From: Apodospora peruviana
Lineage: Eukaryota; Ascomycota; Sordariomycetes; Sordariales; Lasiosphaeriaceae
DNA length: 64,000 nt
Assembly (NCBI GenBank): GCA_033439685.1
Contig: JAUEDM010000009.1
Span: 992,001-1,056,000 of the forward strand
Direction of reading: 5' to 3'
A program made the position numbers and the translations under genes. The first letter of the stretch is position 1, and the number at the start of each line of letters is the position of its first letter. Positions 24,152 through 35,795 of the stretch are shown one piece after another. The notes beneath the pieces were generated by a model, which was not told where the DNA came from, searched no databases, and worked only from the letters and a program-made list of their open reading frames with translations.

Positions 24152-26283
24152 TGTTGTCAACTAGGTTTCTGGTTTGGGGTTAAGTTTTGGGTTTTGCATT
24201 TTTGGGTCGGTGGGCATAGGGGTAAAGGTAGTTGGCTTCTTTGGGTCAAATAACATTGGAAATGCATATGACGTCAGGCCAGGTTGGTTGGAAAAGGGAA
24301 CAAAGAAATAGAGATATAGGGGTTCTGTGGCTATAGAGACAGAGTTATGGGTTGAGTAAGTCTGCTCTTCGTGTTATTAAAAGCTTTCAGGGAGCGTAAG
24401 ATACCCTTGGAGTTAAACTTGGCGTTTATTGGGAACTCTGTTTGCGTTTCAATTTTTCTCCTCTTTGAATTCGTTATAATTGTACGTCTGCCGTGGGGCG
24501 TTCCAGTTTGACAATTCCGACCTCGGCAGCAATTCATCTCACCCAACATCCAGCTAGTGCCATCCTGAACGCCAGAGTCTCACTCAGAAAGACTACCGAT
24601 ACAACTTTACCCCCGAATTTTACGACTGAGGACGCGATTTACGTTGAGTTAGTTGGCTTTACGCAACGTGAGAACTTTCGAGGCTCAAGCATGTGGTTTA
24701 CTGGATTCGGAGAGTTAAGAGTGCCGCCTCGTCTATCTCATCTCAATCGAGGAGAGCTTTTCCATCTGATAACAGAAATGCGGAGAGAGAACCCCACTCC
24801 CCGCGATCTGCACAATGAAAGGCGCCAAGAACTGAGATGGAGGGATCTCATAACCTGATTTGAGAGATTCCCATACTTGGATGCAGGCAGCCCTCCCCAA
24901 TACCTGTCGGTGAGGTAGTATCCCCGTTATTCCCATGAGGAATTGGGAATAGGGCAGTTTCAATCTTATCAAAAAAACGGACGTCTTCGGCTAACAACTC
25001 CTGAGGTGGTGAAGGGGGGGAACTGAACTGACTGGGTATCCTCGAGTCGTCTAAGATTCAGAACAGGATATAATCCGCCTTGATGAACGGATAACCAATG
25101 AGCTGTAAAACACTCAAATCATAGAAATGTAAAACACTCAAATCATAGAAATGGAATATCGAGTAATGAGATCGTCATAGAAGATTATCTAAACATCAAT
25201 CAAATATTGCACAAGTGCACGGGCGGAATCTCCCCCACACTAGCAGCCTCGGTAAAGCCAATGGGATGAAAGACATTTCGGAGTGCACCTGAGAGGCCCA
25301 CCAGAAACGGGTGGGTCAAACGAGTCCAGCCTAGTGCGCGTGGTCGAGACAGCCAATTAAGATCCAGCAGATTTGGAGACTTTGTTCCGGTTCTGGCCGA
25401 ACCCCTCCAAAGCCCCAACTGCCTCCCGCAGTCCGTCCGCTGCACCGGGCAGCAGAACGCCTGCACAGCACCGTACACGCAGAATATCGTACGTCAAGCA
25501 GCTGCAGGAAGAGCAAAGAAAGCGACAAGCGCAGCCCAGACAGCCGCACACCCGAACCGTCTTTGCTTTCGATCCCGCCTCGATCCCGCGGGCACACCAT
25601 AAGCAACCACCACTACATTTCGATATCGCGCAGAACTCGTCATAATACCGCATCGCTTCCCCCCTCCTCGTCCAGGCTCCTTGTCTGTCGCAATCAACAA
25701 TCACACAACAAGCCGGACGAATCTACTTGGGCCACTGCGAGGTCAAGCGGGATCGAACGGTCTACGGTAAAACGCGAGAGCGTCACCCAAGCACCAGTAG
25801 CGAAACCTTAAATCGAGCCGTTGCGAACCCAGCAACCCCAAACAGCCAAGGCAGTTACAGGATCTACCTCTCACAAGCCAGCCGAAAAGCAACGAAACGG
25901 AACCCTTGTGCGGCCGAGCTGCCCTCGGGGACCGTCCGTGTGCTCTTGGGGCTCTTTTGTGGCAGACATTAATTAGGCTCTTTCTTACCCTTCAACATAC
26001 CATCGACGTCAGAATAGACGACACAGAACGTCAACAGCCACAGTGCTGCTCCTCGATCTTCTTGCAACAGCTTTGCTTTAACGAAACACGACGGGGAACT
26101 CGAAAATTTCACACACACCGCTTCCCGGAGACGACGAGCGAACGAGCCAATCCGACGCCTGAAACAAGGCTTTCGAATATCCCACTCTTGGTAGCTTTAG
26201 CTATCGAACGCCTCCCCCAAGAGGACGTTCAGCTCAATCACCACCAGCGGCAGGGTGAAATCGGCAATATCGACCGACCGACA
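24152..26283. other. Intergenic, 2.1 kb, no convincing gene
   Basis: This contains the permease 3' end and the upstream region of the small Ser-rich gene. A 24-bp tandem duplication lies at 25104-25151. From about 25370 the sequence is CA-rich and pyrimidine-poor on the plus strand, which looks like a long 5' leader. Frames at 24493-24858 and 25373-25645 have no family features. Confidence 0.4.
25104..25151. repeat. Perfect 24-bp tandem duplication
   Basis: A 24-base unit beginning TGTAAAACACTC is present twice, head to tail, with no mismatch. It lies in the gap between the permease and the Ser-rich gene and has no evident function. Confidence 0.95.
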
Positions 26284-26751
26284 ATGTCCTCACAACGCCC
26301 CTTCTTCCTCTCCACATTCTTCGCCGCCTTCAGGCAACAGGGTACGCCGTCGTCGCTGTCCTCGGCGCAACAGCCCAATAAACACACTACATCAACAGCC
26401 GGCGGCGGCCCGTCATCATACACCTCGTCCCGAGCTGTTTCCTCCAATAGTAACGGCAACAACAACTCACAAAATGCAAACTCATCGTCACAGCCCTCAA
26501 GATCCGGTGTGATCGGACAGTTGCCCCTCCACTCGCCACGCGGCTCCGGCATCCCGATACCACAACAAGGTCGTCACGGACGGCGACGGGGAAGTGATAG
26601 CAGCAGCGAGGGTTTCCGGGACGTGCTCGGCGCAGAGAAGCTATATATTGGCGGCCGGACGGCGACGGGAGAGGAGAAGTTCTTCAAGCTGGGTGTGGTC
26701 AGGAGAGTGCGCAGTGGGGATAGGTTAAGTTTCGATCGGCTTAGTCTATGA
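26284..26751 (+). CDS. Small conserved Ser/Asn-rich fungal protein
   Basis: Single-exon, 155 residues. The two ends look constrained: an N terminus MSSQRPFFLSTFFAAFR, and a C-terminal block with GRRRGSDSSSEGFRDVLGAEK, YIGGRTATGEEKFFKLG and VVRRVRSGDRLSFDRLSL. The middle is low-complexity Ser/Asn/Gln/Pro. I recognise the pattern as a short Sordariomycete protein of unknown function from general familiarity, without a search. There is no signal peptide or membrane helix. The start at 26284 is the first ATG of the conserved end. A long untranslated leader seems likely because the frame upstream of it has no protein character. Confidence 0.75.
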   Translation: MSSQRPFFLSTFFAAFRQQGTPSSLSSAQQPNKHTTSTAGGGPSSYTSSRAVSSNSNGNNNSQNANSSSQPSRSGVIGQLPLHSPRGSGIPIPQQGRHGRRRGSDSSSEGFRDVLGAEKLYIGGRTATGEEKFFKLGVVRRVRSGDRLSFDRLSL

Positions 26752-27397
26752 GAAGAAAAATGAGATGATGTGAGAGATATGCACATGGTGAAATCGGTGG
26801 GATGGGATGATTATGATGTTGATGATTACAAAAAAGCATTGATTGGTTGGATGGATGGATGGTAGGGAAACTAGTATAAGAGAGACACACAACCAGATCT
26901 TCTTCACTGCTCGTGTGTTTTTCGAAGAACAAGCACCGAAAGAGGCCGCCGCAAGCAGCCTGCCCCTTAAGAGGAGAGAATTCTGGGCATATATGGGACG
27001 GATCTGTCTACAGTTTTTGGGTTGAACAAAGGTTGGTTGGTTGGCGTTTCAACGGACAATATGGAATGGAAAGGCAATTCGGTTTTGTGGGTTTGGGTCT
27101 GCGGTTTGGGACATATATGGCCTACAGATACATACATTAAAATAACATCCACTTGGATAGGTGATCGATGTAGCAAATATTGTTATTTTTATACCACCTT
27201 TTCTGGGCCTGATCTTTGTGGGGTTATTCCGTACACATATAAAATACGAGCGCCAGGGGCCCTATCGAAGTGCCTTGTGGCTGTAAATTGATAAATACAT
27301 ACACAACACCTGATTGTATTCAAGATACCCGCGGCCAGGCCTCTTCCCTTAAATAATATACACATTATCGCTGAAGAATGAAGGGATAACGTTTGAT
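26752..27397. other. Convergent intergenic, 0.65 kb
   Basis: The Ser-rich gene (+) and ALG10 (-) converge here, so the stretch should hold both 3' ends. No coding sequence is visible. Confidence 0.5.
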
Positions 27398-29627
27398 TTA
27401 CCACATAAACCGTTGCACCTTGCCATCATCCAACAACTCCCCGTCGGAACTCTTCCAGTAAAACGGTCGGTACAGAAACATGTACATGGTACCCAAATTA
27501 ATGGCGACGAACCAGACTGTCTCAACGGCAAGCGTTATGTCTACTTTGCGGTTGACCGTGTTGATCATGGACTGTAACGACCTAGGCCAAATTTGCGGTA
27601 CCTGCCACGCTGGCATCAGCAACCTGAAAAACACCCACGGAAGAACAAAATACCGCGGCTCGACCAGCGGCGCGGTGATGAGCGACAACGAGGTGGCGAG
27701 AAGCCAGAGGAGGACCGTGGATGTTGACGGAGATGTCGAACTGCTAGCAGGTTGCTCATCCACCTCCGCTTGACCGGGACTGATTGTGCTTTTCCTGTTT
27801 GTGGATGCAGTGGGTTTCGTCGTCGGTGCTAAAGTAATGGTGGTCGTGTTGCCGGCCAAGCGCGTCCAGACGAGCCATCGTGAAGCGGTATAGGCTGCCA
27901 CGAGGAGGTACCGCCTGCGAAGGGAGTGGCGGATCGTGTACCGAAAGACGTAGAACATGTAGTGCCGGTTGTCGGCTAGAGTAAACGGGTGGATGATGGT
28001 GTTGAACTTGGCCACGGCGAGGGAGAGAAGGACAGACCCGAAGAGGTAGGGGAGGTAGTAGATTTTGTTGACGAGAACGAGGTCGGCTAAGCGGATGGCG
28101 AGAGATCGTTCTTTTTGGTCTGCAGGAGTCGATGAAGAAGGGACTTTTGTACTTGGGACAATAACGGAAATTGCTGGATGTCGTCCTGCGATGAGGAGGT
28201 TGAAGAGAGTGTTCATGTATGACAAGGCCGACGGAATCAGCAGCGGTGCGGAGAAAAAGGCAAAGAAAGGCCAGATGTAGAGCATCTGTGCGAGATGGAT
28301 CGTAGCGATGTGGTTGGATTTATCTCCTAGAACGGAAACAGCGTGAGTACAACGCATCATCAAAAGGCATTGAGGGGAGAGGGGAATTACCGAGAACGAC
28401 ACCGCCGTTCCAGAGCACAAACCCGGCAAAGAGGCCCAGTACTGTGATGTGCGGCCACACTTGCTTGAGCACCTTGAGCGGATTACAGATGGCCGCGATG
28501 GCGATGGTGAGCAGGCAAAACGCCCAGTCTACCGAAGTGAGTTAGTTTAGCCATGCACGGAGCAACAAGGAGAATGAATGTGTTTACCATCAGGCCAAGA
28601 ACTATCAAGCGGCGGATCATGCACATCACCAACAGAATACCGTTCGAGATGGAACCGAAGTTGCTGCGAGAGCGTCGTCAACCTCACGGGAGCATTAGGC
28701 GCGGCAGGCTTGAGGCTGCGAACAGCGTGGAGAACCTCCAGTCCGCCCATGTACACAACAACCCAAAAAACGTTGGTCTGCCGCATGAACAGGGCAGCGA
28801 CTCCCAAGGTCACGGTCCAGAGATGGTTCAATAGACTCGGCGCTTCTGGGCCGACGCGCCCAAGATGGTTGTGGTAGGCGACCAATACCAGCAGAGTCGA
28901 GACGACATCGGTGTAGTACAATGCCGAAAAGAAGAAGAGGACGGGAAACAAGGCGATGTTGATGGCAGAGTGGTACGCGTAGAAGGAGAAGTCGTTAGAC
29001 TTCTTGGTTATACCGTCCCGTTCAGCTTGACGCGCTTCGATTTTGTTTCGGCAGAGGCCGGCGAGAAGCGCGGTCAACAGCACAGCGAAGAGGTTATTGG
29101 AGCGGAGGGACAACGGGGTGCAGGTTCCCAACATCCATAATTTGTGGTATACCACTGAGAGGAGATAACTAGGGCAAGGCTGTCAGTTTTAATGACTATT
29201 GTAGACAATAAAGGGGTTGGTTGTGAAATCTTACAGGCCAGGTGGCGTGGTGATCTTGTCATCCCAGTCCCAGTACCTACCCTCGCAGTACTTCTGCGCT
29301 TGCGGAATGTGAAAGACTTCGTCCTGTTTAGGTGTTAGTCTGGCAATAATAAGAGAAGAAAGGAGAAAGTGTGTTTACCAGATACGGGTCGGGGACAAGC
29401 TTGTCAACCATGGCCAGCCAGGAACGGGCAAATAGGAATATGAAGAAGAACCCGCCAAAGTTGGCAGTGTCGTTGCTTATTCTGCTTTGCCATTTTGTCG
29501 TCTTGGACCGTGATTTATGTGGTGTTGAAGACGGTGCGAGAAAGCGGGAGAGAACAAGTGAAATGGCCGCGCCTTTCACCAACTCACTGAGCGTCAAACT
29601 GTCCCGAAGGACTTGGATGACCTCCAT
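27398..29627 (-). CDS. ALG10: Dol-P-Glc: Glc2Man9GlcNAc2-PP-dolichol alpha-1,2-glucosyltransferase (ALG10/DIE2)
   Basis: ER-membrane enzyme that adds the last, alpha-1,2-linked glucose to the lipid-linked oligosaccharide before N-glycan transfer (family function). Exons are 29627-29379, 29323-29235, 29168-28588, 28528-28391 and 28326-27398, all with GT-AG introns and matching phases, giving 661 residues. The diagnostic ALG10 segment PDPYLDEVFHIPQAQKYCEG lies across exon 1/2, followed by WDDKITTPPGLY. It has many hydrophobic helices and MRQTNVFWVVVY. The C terminus holds the EPRYFVLPWVFFRL block typical of the family. Length is normal for filamentous fungi, with a low-complexity Ser/Thr insert near residues 515-550. 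It lies convergent to the Ser-rich gene. Confidence 0.93.
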
Positions 29628-30047
29628 TTCTGTTCGGGTTCAGACAAACTTGAAAGCCGGATTAGAGTAAACTGGAGAATCTCATCATGAAGAAAGAAGA
29701 AGACGATTTAATGAGAGTAATGAAGAAGAAACACTGAGCTGTACCCCAGAGAGACCATGATTAATAAGAGGTTAATGAGCTGCCACAGGCAGGAGCGAAC
29801 TTTACAGGTGTCCCAACAGAGAGCCGTTAGCCCCCACTAAAGGTCCGTGCACGCTGGTCAAGACCGAAGTTATTAAAGCATATCAACAGACCAGTTCAGT
29901 CAAATGTCACAGAAGAGAAATGGAGAGGCTCATGCTATAATGTCTTGTCTATCGGATTTTTATTACAGAAGCAGCTTCATACACCCCGCTCAACAGCTCC
30001 AGCATACGCTTCGCCGCATCCATCCAACCAGCTCGAAAAAAGACAGC
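29628..30047. other. Intergenic, 0.42 kb, ALG10 promoter and QCR10 3' end
   Basis: Both flanking genes are on the minus strand, so this short stretch should hold the end of QCR10 and the start region of ALG10. No coding sequence is visible. Confidence 0.5.
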
Positions 30048-30973
30048 TTAGAACGGCTACAGTCCATACGTGATTAGTTTGCATTCGGACACATGTTGTT
30101 GCAGATAATGCGTAAATACTCACGTTGTCAGAGGGAGGGATGTACTGGATCTTGTCGTAGTAGCTGGCAAGACCGGGGACCTTCTGTAGAACGAGTTAGC
30201 GTCCCCTTACTGTCTTGTTTCCAAGGAGCACACCATACCTTCAGGATGTCATTCTGAATTCTGGGGATGCCGGACGCGAAGAAGATAACGGCGAACAGGG
30301 CGACACCTCCGAAGTAGCCGGCGGTAGGGGTACTGCGATAAACCGGTCAGCCCACAGCTGTTCTTCCCTGCTTGAACATGTCCTAGTCAACTGCTTGACA
30401 AATTCAGCCACCGAGTCCTCCTCTTTCAAACGTTGGTCTTCCCGGTGTATCCTTGGCTGCCATGGTAAGGCCTGCTTCGAGGCCGGCCAGCGAAAGCTGC
30501 ACCAACAGCCGTGCGTTCTGTCCTTCCACGTCTTTCTCCTCCCAGAAATAACCACTTACTGTGTAAGGAGCTTCTTGAAAGTAATTCCACCGACGTGAGG
30601 CGTATAGTGGTACCTGGGTCCTTTGTATCAGCACCAGTTTCCTTAGCGGAGACCTCCTCGAACCGTCCTGCCCGAGCTCGCACTCCGGTGGTTCCAAGCA
30701 TTGTCGTGCCCATGGCAACCAGGCTCGGCCAGGCGCGGCGGAGGAGAGAAATCGAATCGGTTCGGTCGGAGCTTACTTGGGGCCGTATTTGCTCTTGTAG
30801 ATCGGCCAGTTCTCGTTCCGCATGACTGGAGTCTAGAGTTGGTTCAATGGTTAGCTACCTGACCTAGCTGTTCGAGCTCTGCTGAGTCGCTGCCAGTTGT
30901 GCATGGGCAAGCTCAATTGCACAAAAAAAAGAATAGCGGGCAAAGCTGAACGGGAACATACAGGGAAAGGCAT
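30048..30973 (-). CDS. QCR10: Cytochrome bc1 complex subunit 10 (QCR10), six exons
   Basis: Small single-helix subunit of mitochondrial respiratory complex III. I assembled it from six exons: 30973-30962, 30832-30777, 30613-30560, 30332-30239, 30183-30124 and 30056-30048. Every junction is GT-AG and every phase agrees, giving 94 residues. It begins MPFPTPVMRNENWP, continues KSKYGPKYHYTPHVGG, has a membrane helix (GYFGGVALFAVIFFASGIP, about residues 49-67), and ends with IPPSDNPF. This matches the QCR10/UCR 6.4-kDa pattern (PF09796) in order and length. The first exon is 12 nt and the last 9 nt, so automatic annotation may miss them. It is divergent from MED4, with 423 bp between starts. Confidence 0.88.
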
Positions 30974-31396
30974 GATTGCTACCGTTTCAAAATCAACTGA
31001 GCTGGCGCTTCAATGGCAATGGACAGGATCTCGGGGCGGAGAGTTGGTGGTTTGATGATGTTGCGCCCATGCGCGAGATTCTTGCCGGGCAAAGCCGGAT
31101 TTCATGTTGCGGCCTGAGGCAGAAAACAACCTTCCATCCAAACTGCCCCACATCTTATTATCTCCCTATCGTTAAGGCATAAAAATGCCATGAGTGGTCC
31201 CTTGCATACTTTGCCCCACCTTTTTATTCAAGCTTCCCTCCTCCGGCCTCCACGTTCCTTGACGAACAGCCTAAACAACGAGCAAAGTCAGGCAAACCAG
31301 AACCGCGCGCCATTGGTCTTCACGAGACATGCTCTCGCAACCTCTCTGACGACACCAACCGCATCTCTCTTACCACTTTGACCGCGGGAAAAGAAA
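30974..31396. promoter_or_regulatory. Shared divergent promoter region of QCR10 and MED4
   Basis: The two start codons face away from each other across 423 bp, so both promoters must lie here or overlap the first QCR10 intron. No specific TATA or binding site is claimed. Confidence 0.55.
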
Positions 31397-32422
31397 ATGG
31401 ACAAATACCTCGACGCGCGCTTCGAGCGCGTCGAAAAGGCCCTCGCGATCCTCATCGACTCCATCGCAAAGTTTAATCCGTCAGAGAAGCTCGCCGACGA
31501 CCTCGCAACAGCCGATCGCCAGTTATCAAAAAGCCTGCAAGAACTCGAACGGCACCAAAACAACCACGCGCGCATCCAGCAGCTACGGGCCGATACCGCC
31601 GCCCTCGACGCCCAGACAAAGGACACCATCTCTGCGCTCTGGGGGATGCGCAAGGAAGTCAAGAACACGGCCACCACAACCTACCCGCCCACCGGACCAA
31701 AATATGGTTTCACCACCGCCGAACTGCTCAACTACGCCCGGCGCATCAGCAGAAACACCCTCCCTCCACCAGGAATCACCAATGGCGTCGACATGAACAC
31801 CACTTCTTCATTTGTCGCCTCGGCGGCTTCCCCGTTTTCTGGTGGCGGCGTAAAAGAAGAACTGCCCTCGCAGGATGCCCAAACACCCAACGCAAACGCA
31901 AGCTTCAACAACGGCAACACGCCGGCCCCAACCACCGCGCCAACACCCACCGCCAACGGCCAACCTGCAAACAACGCCTCCTTCGCGTCAAACGCCACCG
32001 AACTCCCAGCCCACCTGAAACCCTACGTCAACCCTACCGAGGGCGGCATCTTTTTGCCGTGGCCGACCGAGGACACGATCCGCAGCGGTGCGCTAGCATC
32101 ATACCAGCAGCTCGTCAACAACGGCATCAACCCCAAAGGTTACGATCCAGAAGAGGAAGAGAAGCGCAAAGCAGAAGAGGAGCTGGCGAGGAAAGAAGCC
32201 GAGGAGCAGGCACGACTGGAAAGGGAAGCCCAAGAAAAGCGGGTACGAGAGGAACGGGAGCGCTTGGCGAGGGAGCGGGAGCGTGCCAGACAAGAAGAGG
32301 CGAGGAGGGGGAATACTGTTGGTGGAGTATCTGGCAGTCCTACTACTGGTGGGGACATGCAGAAGAAGAAGCAGTTTACGTTTTTGGGCGGGGATGATGA
32401 TGATGATGAGGATGACGAGTGA
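31397..32422 (+). CDS. MED4: Mediator complex subunit 4
   Basis: Middle-module subunit of the nuclear Mediator coactivator of RNA polymerase II. Single exon, 341 residues. The N-terminal Med4 domain is a coiled coil (about residues 1-95, FERVEKALAILIDSIAKFNP and LQELERHQNNHARIQQL), followed by the hallmark YGFTTAELLNYARRISRNT (about 103-122) and PPPGITNG. A low-complexity Asn/Thr/Pro linker leads to PWPTEDTIRSGALA (about 219-232), then a long Glu/Arg charged helix and an acidic Asp-rich tail with FTFLGGDDDD, as in filamentous-fungal MED4. The ATG at 31397 starts directly at the coiled coil. Confidence 0.93.
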   Translation: MDKYLDARFERVEKALAILIDSIAKFNPSEKLADDLATADRQLSKSLQELERHQNNHARIQQLRADTAALDAQTKDTISALWGMRKEVKNTATTTYPPTGPKYGFTTAELLNYARRISRNTLPPPGITNGVDMNTTSSFVASAASPFSGGGVKEELPSQDAQTPNANASFNNGNTPAPTTAPTPTANGQPANNASFASNATELPAHLKPYVNPTEGGIFLPWPTEDTIRSGALASYQQLVNNGINPKGYDPEEEEKRKAEEELARKEAEEQARLEREAQEKRVREERERLARERERARQEEARRGNTVGGVSGSPTTGGDMQKKKQFTFLGGDDDDDEDDE

Positions 32423-33146
32423 TCATGGGTTTCGGGAGTTTGGATACCTAGAGAGCAGAGTGAAGGTTGTTGATATGGAGGTCATCTTAACCTACCGTGC
32501 TATATTAAAATGATACAATGACCGGCCTGGCTGGGTTGGTCTCGTCAACATTCAGATTGTGATCTCTCCCTACAACTAATTAGAGCGAGCCATGCGCCTG
32601 GATATGATGGTGATGAAGACCAAAAAGGTTAAATAAGAAATGTTTAAATGACACTGAATAGATTACAAAAATGCCTCCTCCCGCCGTACGCCTGTCTAGC
32701 TAAGGTTTCTTCCATGCCATCGTGCCACCGTTCATCCCTTGCCACATCGCATAGTATAGACAAGAAACGAAATTTTGATGCCAGAAATTTCCCTGTCCCG
32801 GCCCCTCTTGCGTTTGTGTATGCGGGATTCATCCATTCCAGGTTTCAACAACTCTTGACATGGGTGTGTGATGGTTAATAACTGTTCGGGGCCGCTTTCC
32901 TCTCTGCTCCCGTGTTCTCATGGCCTGTTTTTTCCACAATACTCGTACAATGAAGAAAGGTACAGTTGTCCGTCCAAATAGTCGCTAGTCAGTTCCATGT
33001 CCCATTTGTTGTTCTGCCCTCTTCATTTGAGATGACAAGTCTATTCTGTCAGCTTTCTGCGCCTTCAATAACGCATTGCTTATTACATCCTCCACTCCCC
33101 TGTCACCACTGGTTCGGCTTGTGGTCGGACAATTCGTCCCGGGAAT
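32423..33146. other. Convergent intergenic, 0.72 kb
   Basis: The 3' ends of MED4 (+) and the TM9 gene (-) meet here. No additional gene is supported. Confidence 0.5.
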
Positions 33147-35125
33147 TTAGTCGATCTTGATAGACGAATATATCTTTCGCACGAACCACCAACTCGAGAA
33201 AAAGCCGATCGAGCCTGTGATTGAACAGTTAGTACACTCATTTACCAGAGGCCGCAGTATCCACGCCGAGAAAACTTGCCTGTCAAAATAAAGAACAAGA
33301 ACGAGATCAACAAGCTGTATCCGATGTACAAAACACTCCCCGCAAACCCGCTCAGGGATAGCTTGCTGACCCAGTACACCAGCGCATTGAGGAAGATGTA
33401 GCCCGCGCTCGTGCCGGCCGCCAAGAACGCCCGCCACTGCCAGTTATAGTTCTCGGCGCAGAGCAAAAAGTAGACCAGCAAGATCGTGGCGGCGGCGCAC
33501 GTCATAATCATCAGTCCGTAGCAGAGAAAGAGGAAGCCAAACATGTAGTAGATCCTGCTAAACCAGATCGAGCTCATGATGAAGTAGAGCTCGACAAAGA
33601 TGGCGCCGAACGGCAGGATACCAACCAGCAGCATGCTCGGGATCGGTCGGAGGTACGTCGTGGCCGGCGGGATCTGGCGCGGGATCTGGTTCGTGCGCAC
33701 GGGCGCCTCGATCGCGGGCGCGCGGAAGCCCAACCATGAGCCCGCGAACGACAGCGGGACCGAGATGACGAACCAGATCAGGATGATGACGAGCATCGTG
33801 GTGAAAGGCACCGCGCCGGACGACTCCTTTGCCCACAGGAAGAGGTCGAGCAGGAAAAAGGTGGAAAAGACGATGCTGGGGACCAGTAGCGGGGTCAAGA
33901 TGATGTTGAGCTTCCATTTCTCGCCCTGCATGGACTTGTAGATGCGCGCAGACGCGTAGCCACCGACGAAGCCGAGGACGGTGTAGAGGAACACCATGAT
34001 GGTGCCGAGCGATCCACGGTTGGACGGAGAGAGGAATCCGAGCAGCGCAAAGGCGATAGTGAACCCGGTCATGACGAAGAGCTGGGCGCCGTTGCCGAGG
34101 AAGACGGAGAGCAGGAGCGGATGGGAGGGGGTGCGGAAGACGTCGCCGTGCACTAGCTTCCAGCCCGAGTCCTCCTGCACACCGTCCTCCAGCGCTGACG
34201 TGCCCGACAGGTCGTCTAGGTTGATCTGGTCGAGCCGGTTGTACCGCGCAATATCCTTCTTCAGGGCGCGGATCAGGACCGACATGACGGTCAGAACCAA
34301 AAAAACGACGATCACAGCAGAGTTGATCAGCGAGAACCAGTGGATCTTGGGGTCGATCACATGCAGGTACTTGTCCCACCGAGTCGCCCATGCGGTCGGG
34401 GAAGAGATCCAATAGACGCTGTAGGTAAACGTCACTTCCGTGTCGCCGGTCTCACTCAGCACGAGAGGCGGTATGGACTGCTGCAGGCAAGTGTCGGATT
34501 TGACCTCGCCAGAGTACTTCTTCGACTCGGGTTGCACCAGCACGCCGACGACGCGATGCTCGTCCTTGGATGCGCTTGGGGTGTGGTATTCGATAAAGAT
34601 GTCGTAGTGGTTGTTGAAGACAACCTCGCCGTTGACCTCTCCGCCGAGGAGAAAGCCCGGGTTGCCGGTGTTGTAGACCTGCCCGGCCGGAAACCCGTCG
34701 ACCAGCCAGTTGATGCTCAGTCCGTTTTTGATCTGCTGGTTCAGCCACAGCGCGGCGCCCTTGTGGTATGTGACCGGGCACGTCACTTTGCACGTCTCGT
34801 TTTGTTTCATTTTGAGCTCGAACGGGGACGTCTTTATCCTATCTCCGAACAAGATGCTACCGAGGCTCTCGCCGACGCTCTTGGGCCCTCCCTCGGGTTG
34901 GCAAAACTGGAATAGTGGTTGGTAGTAGTCGTACGACACGACGGAGTGGAGGAACGCATCGTGCACAGCGACTGGCCGTATCGTGTTGACGTAGAGAGGG
35001 ACGAGATCATTCGGTTTATACGACGTGGGAGCGACGCCGGGAAGGTAGAATGCCGATGCGAGCTGCGGCGCCGCGAGCAGCGATGCTATGAGTGCCCCTG
35101 ACGGGGCGTGTTTTCTGAAGTGCAT
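33147..35125 (-). CDS. EMP70: TM9/EMP70 family nonaspanin, spliced with a GC-AG intron
   Basis: Endosome/Golgi nine-helix membrane protein of the TM9SF family. Exon 1 is 35125-33280 and exon 2 is 33214-33147, giving 637 residues. A signal peptide (about residues 1-25, ending ASAFYLPGVAP) is followed by a lumenal domain with the family start FYLPGVAPTSYKPND, and nine helices from about residue 270. The intron at 33279-33215 has a GC donor in the strong context AG|GCAAGT, a TACTAAC branch site and CACAG acceptor. Splicing replaces a short readthrough end (stop at 33242) with the conserved end TGSIGFFSSWWFVRKIYSS and final KID, a KXD Golgi-retention signal. The symbol is assigned by family; paralogue identity (EMP70 or TMN2/3) is not certain. 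Confidence 0.9.
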
Positions 35126-35795
35126 TGTGGATGGTTTGGCCAGTCGACAGAGTGATATCGAGCGGTCCTGTCGTCGACCAAATATCAGTGTCAGCCGGCA
35201 GAAAACAATGCTGCGTTATGTCAGAAGACAGCCGGCGCACCTTTGGGATACTCTGTCGTCGTCAGCTCGGTGCCGACTCCACGGCCAGGGGTATCGTTGG
35301 AGCTTCGACAACCCGGATTCTGACAGCTTGGCGTTCCTACGGCAGAAAAGGAGGTGGAGGAATCAGCGAAATAAAATGTTAGATGCAGGAGATGGTCAAG
35401 TTAAAAAACGAGGGAAGATGCTCTGCAGCTCGATTGAGGCAGCTCTAACAAGAAGCTTTTGTGCAATCCCATTCAAAGTTCAAGAACAGCTGTCCAAGAA
35501 AGTAGGTAAGAAACGCGACCACGAATTTCTGGCGGGCATCTGCAAGGTGTGCCACTGGTGCTTCCCAAAGGACCAATTCCGACCCACAGTTAATTCGACG
35601 GTGGGCCGACCTGCTGAGTCAGGTAGACACGGGTCCGGACCTGGGAAATGAACCAGGATTTCGTCCCACTCCTTGCCAATGGCCCCACTAAAAAGTTCAG
35701 CGGGCAGGCAAAAGCAAAAGAATTTATTTTTACACCGAAACCCGAGTCCATTTTTTGCAACAAAAGTTGACGGCAACGACGACGACAAACTCAGA
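35126..35795. promoter_or_regulatory. Shared divergent upstream region of the TM9 and LCP5 genes
   Basis: The start codons face away from each other across 670 bp. An open frame on the plus strand at 35088-35651 overlaps the TM9 start, has no family signature and is judged spurious. No specific binding sites are claimed. Confidence 0.5.

Noticed and set aside
24493..24858. 121-codon plus-strand frame after the permease
   Set aside because: No recognisable family. A remnant is possible, but nothing supports it.
33558..34412. 284-codon minus-strand frame inside the TM9 gene
   Set aside because: It is an out-of-frame shadow; composition is Arg/Pro/His-rich and no domain is present.
35088..35651. 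187-codon plus-strand frame between TM9 and LCP5
   Set aside because: It overlaps the TM9 start, has no homology-like pattern, and fits better as the shared promoter region.
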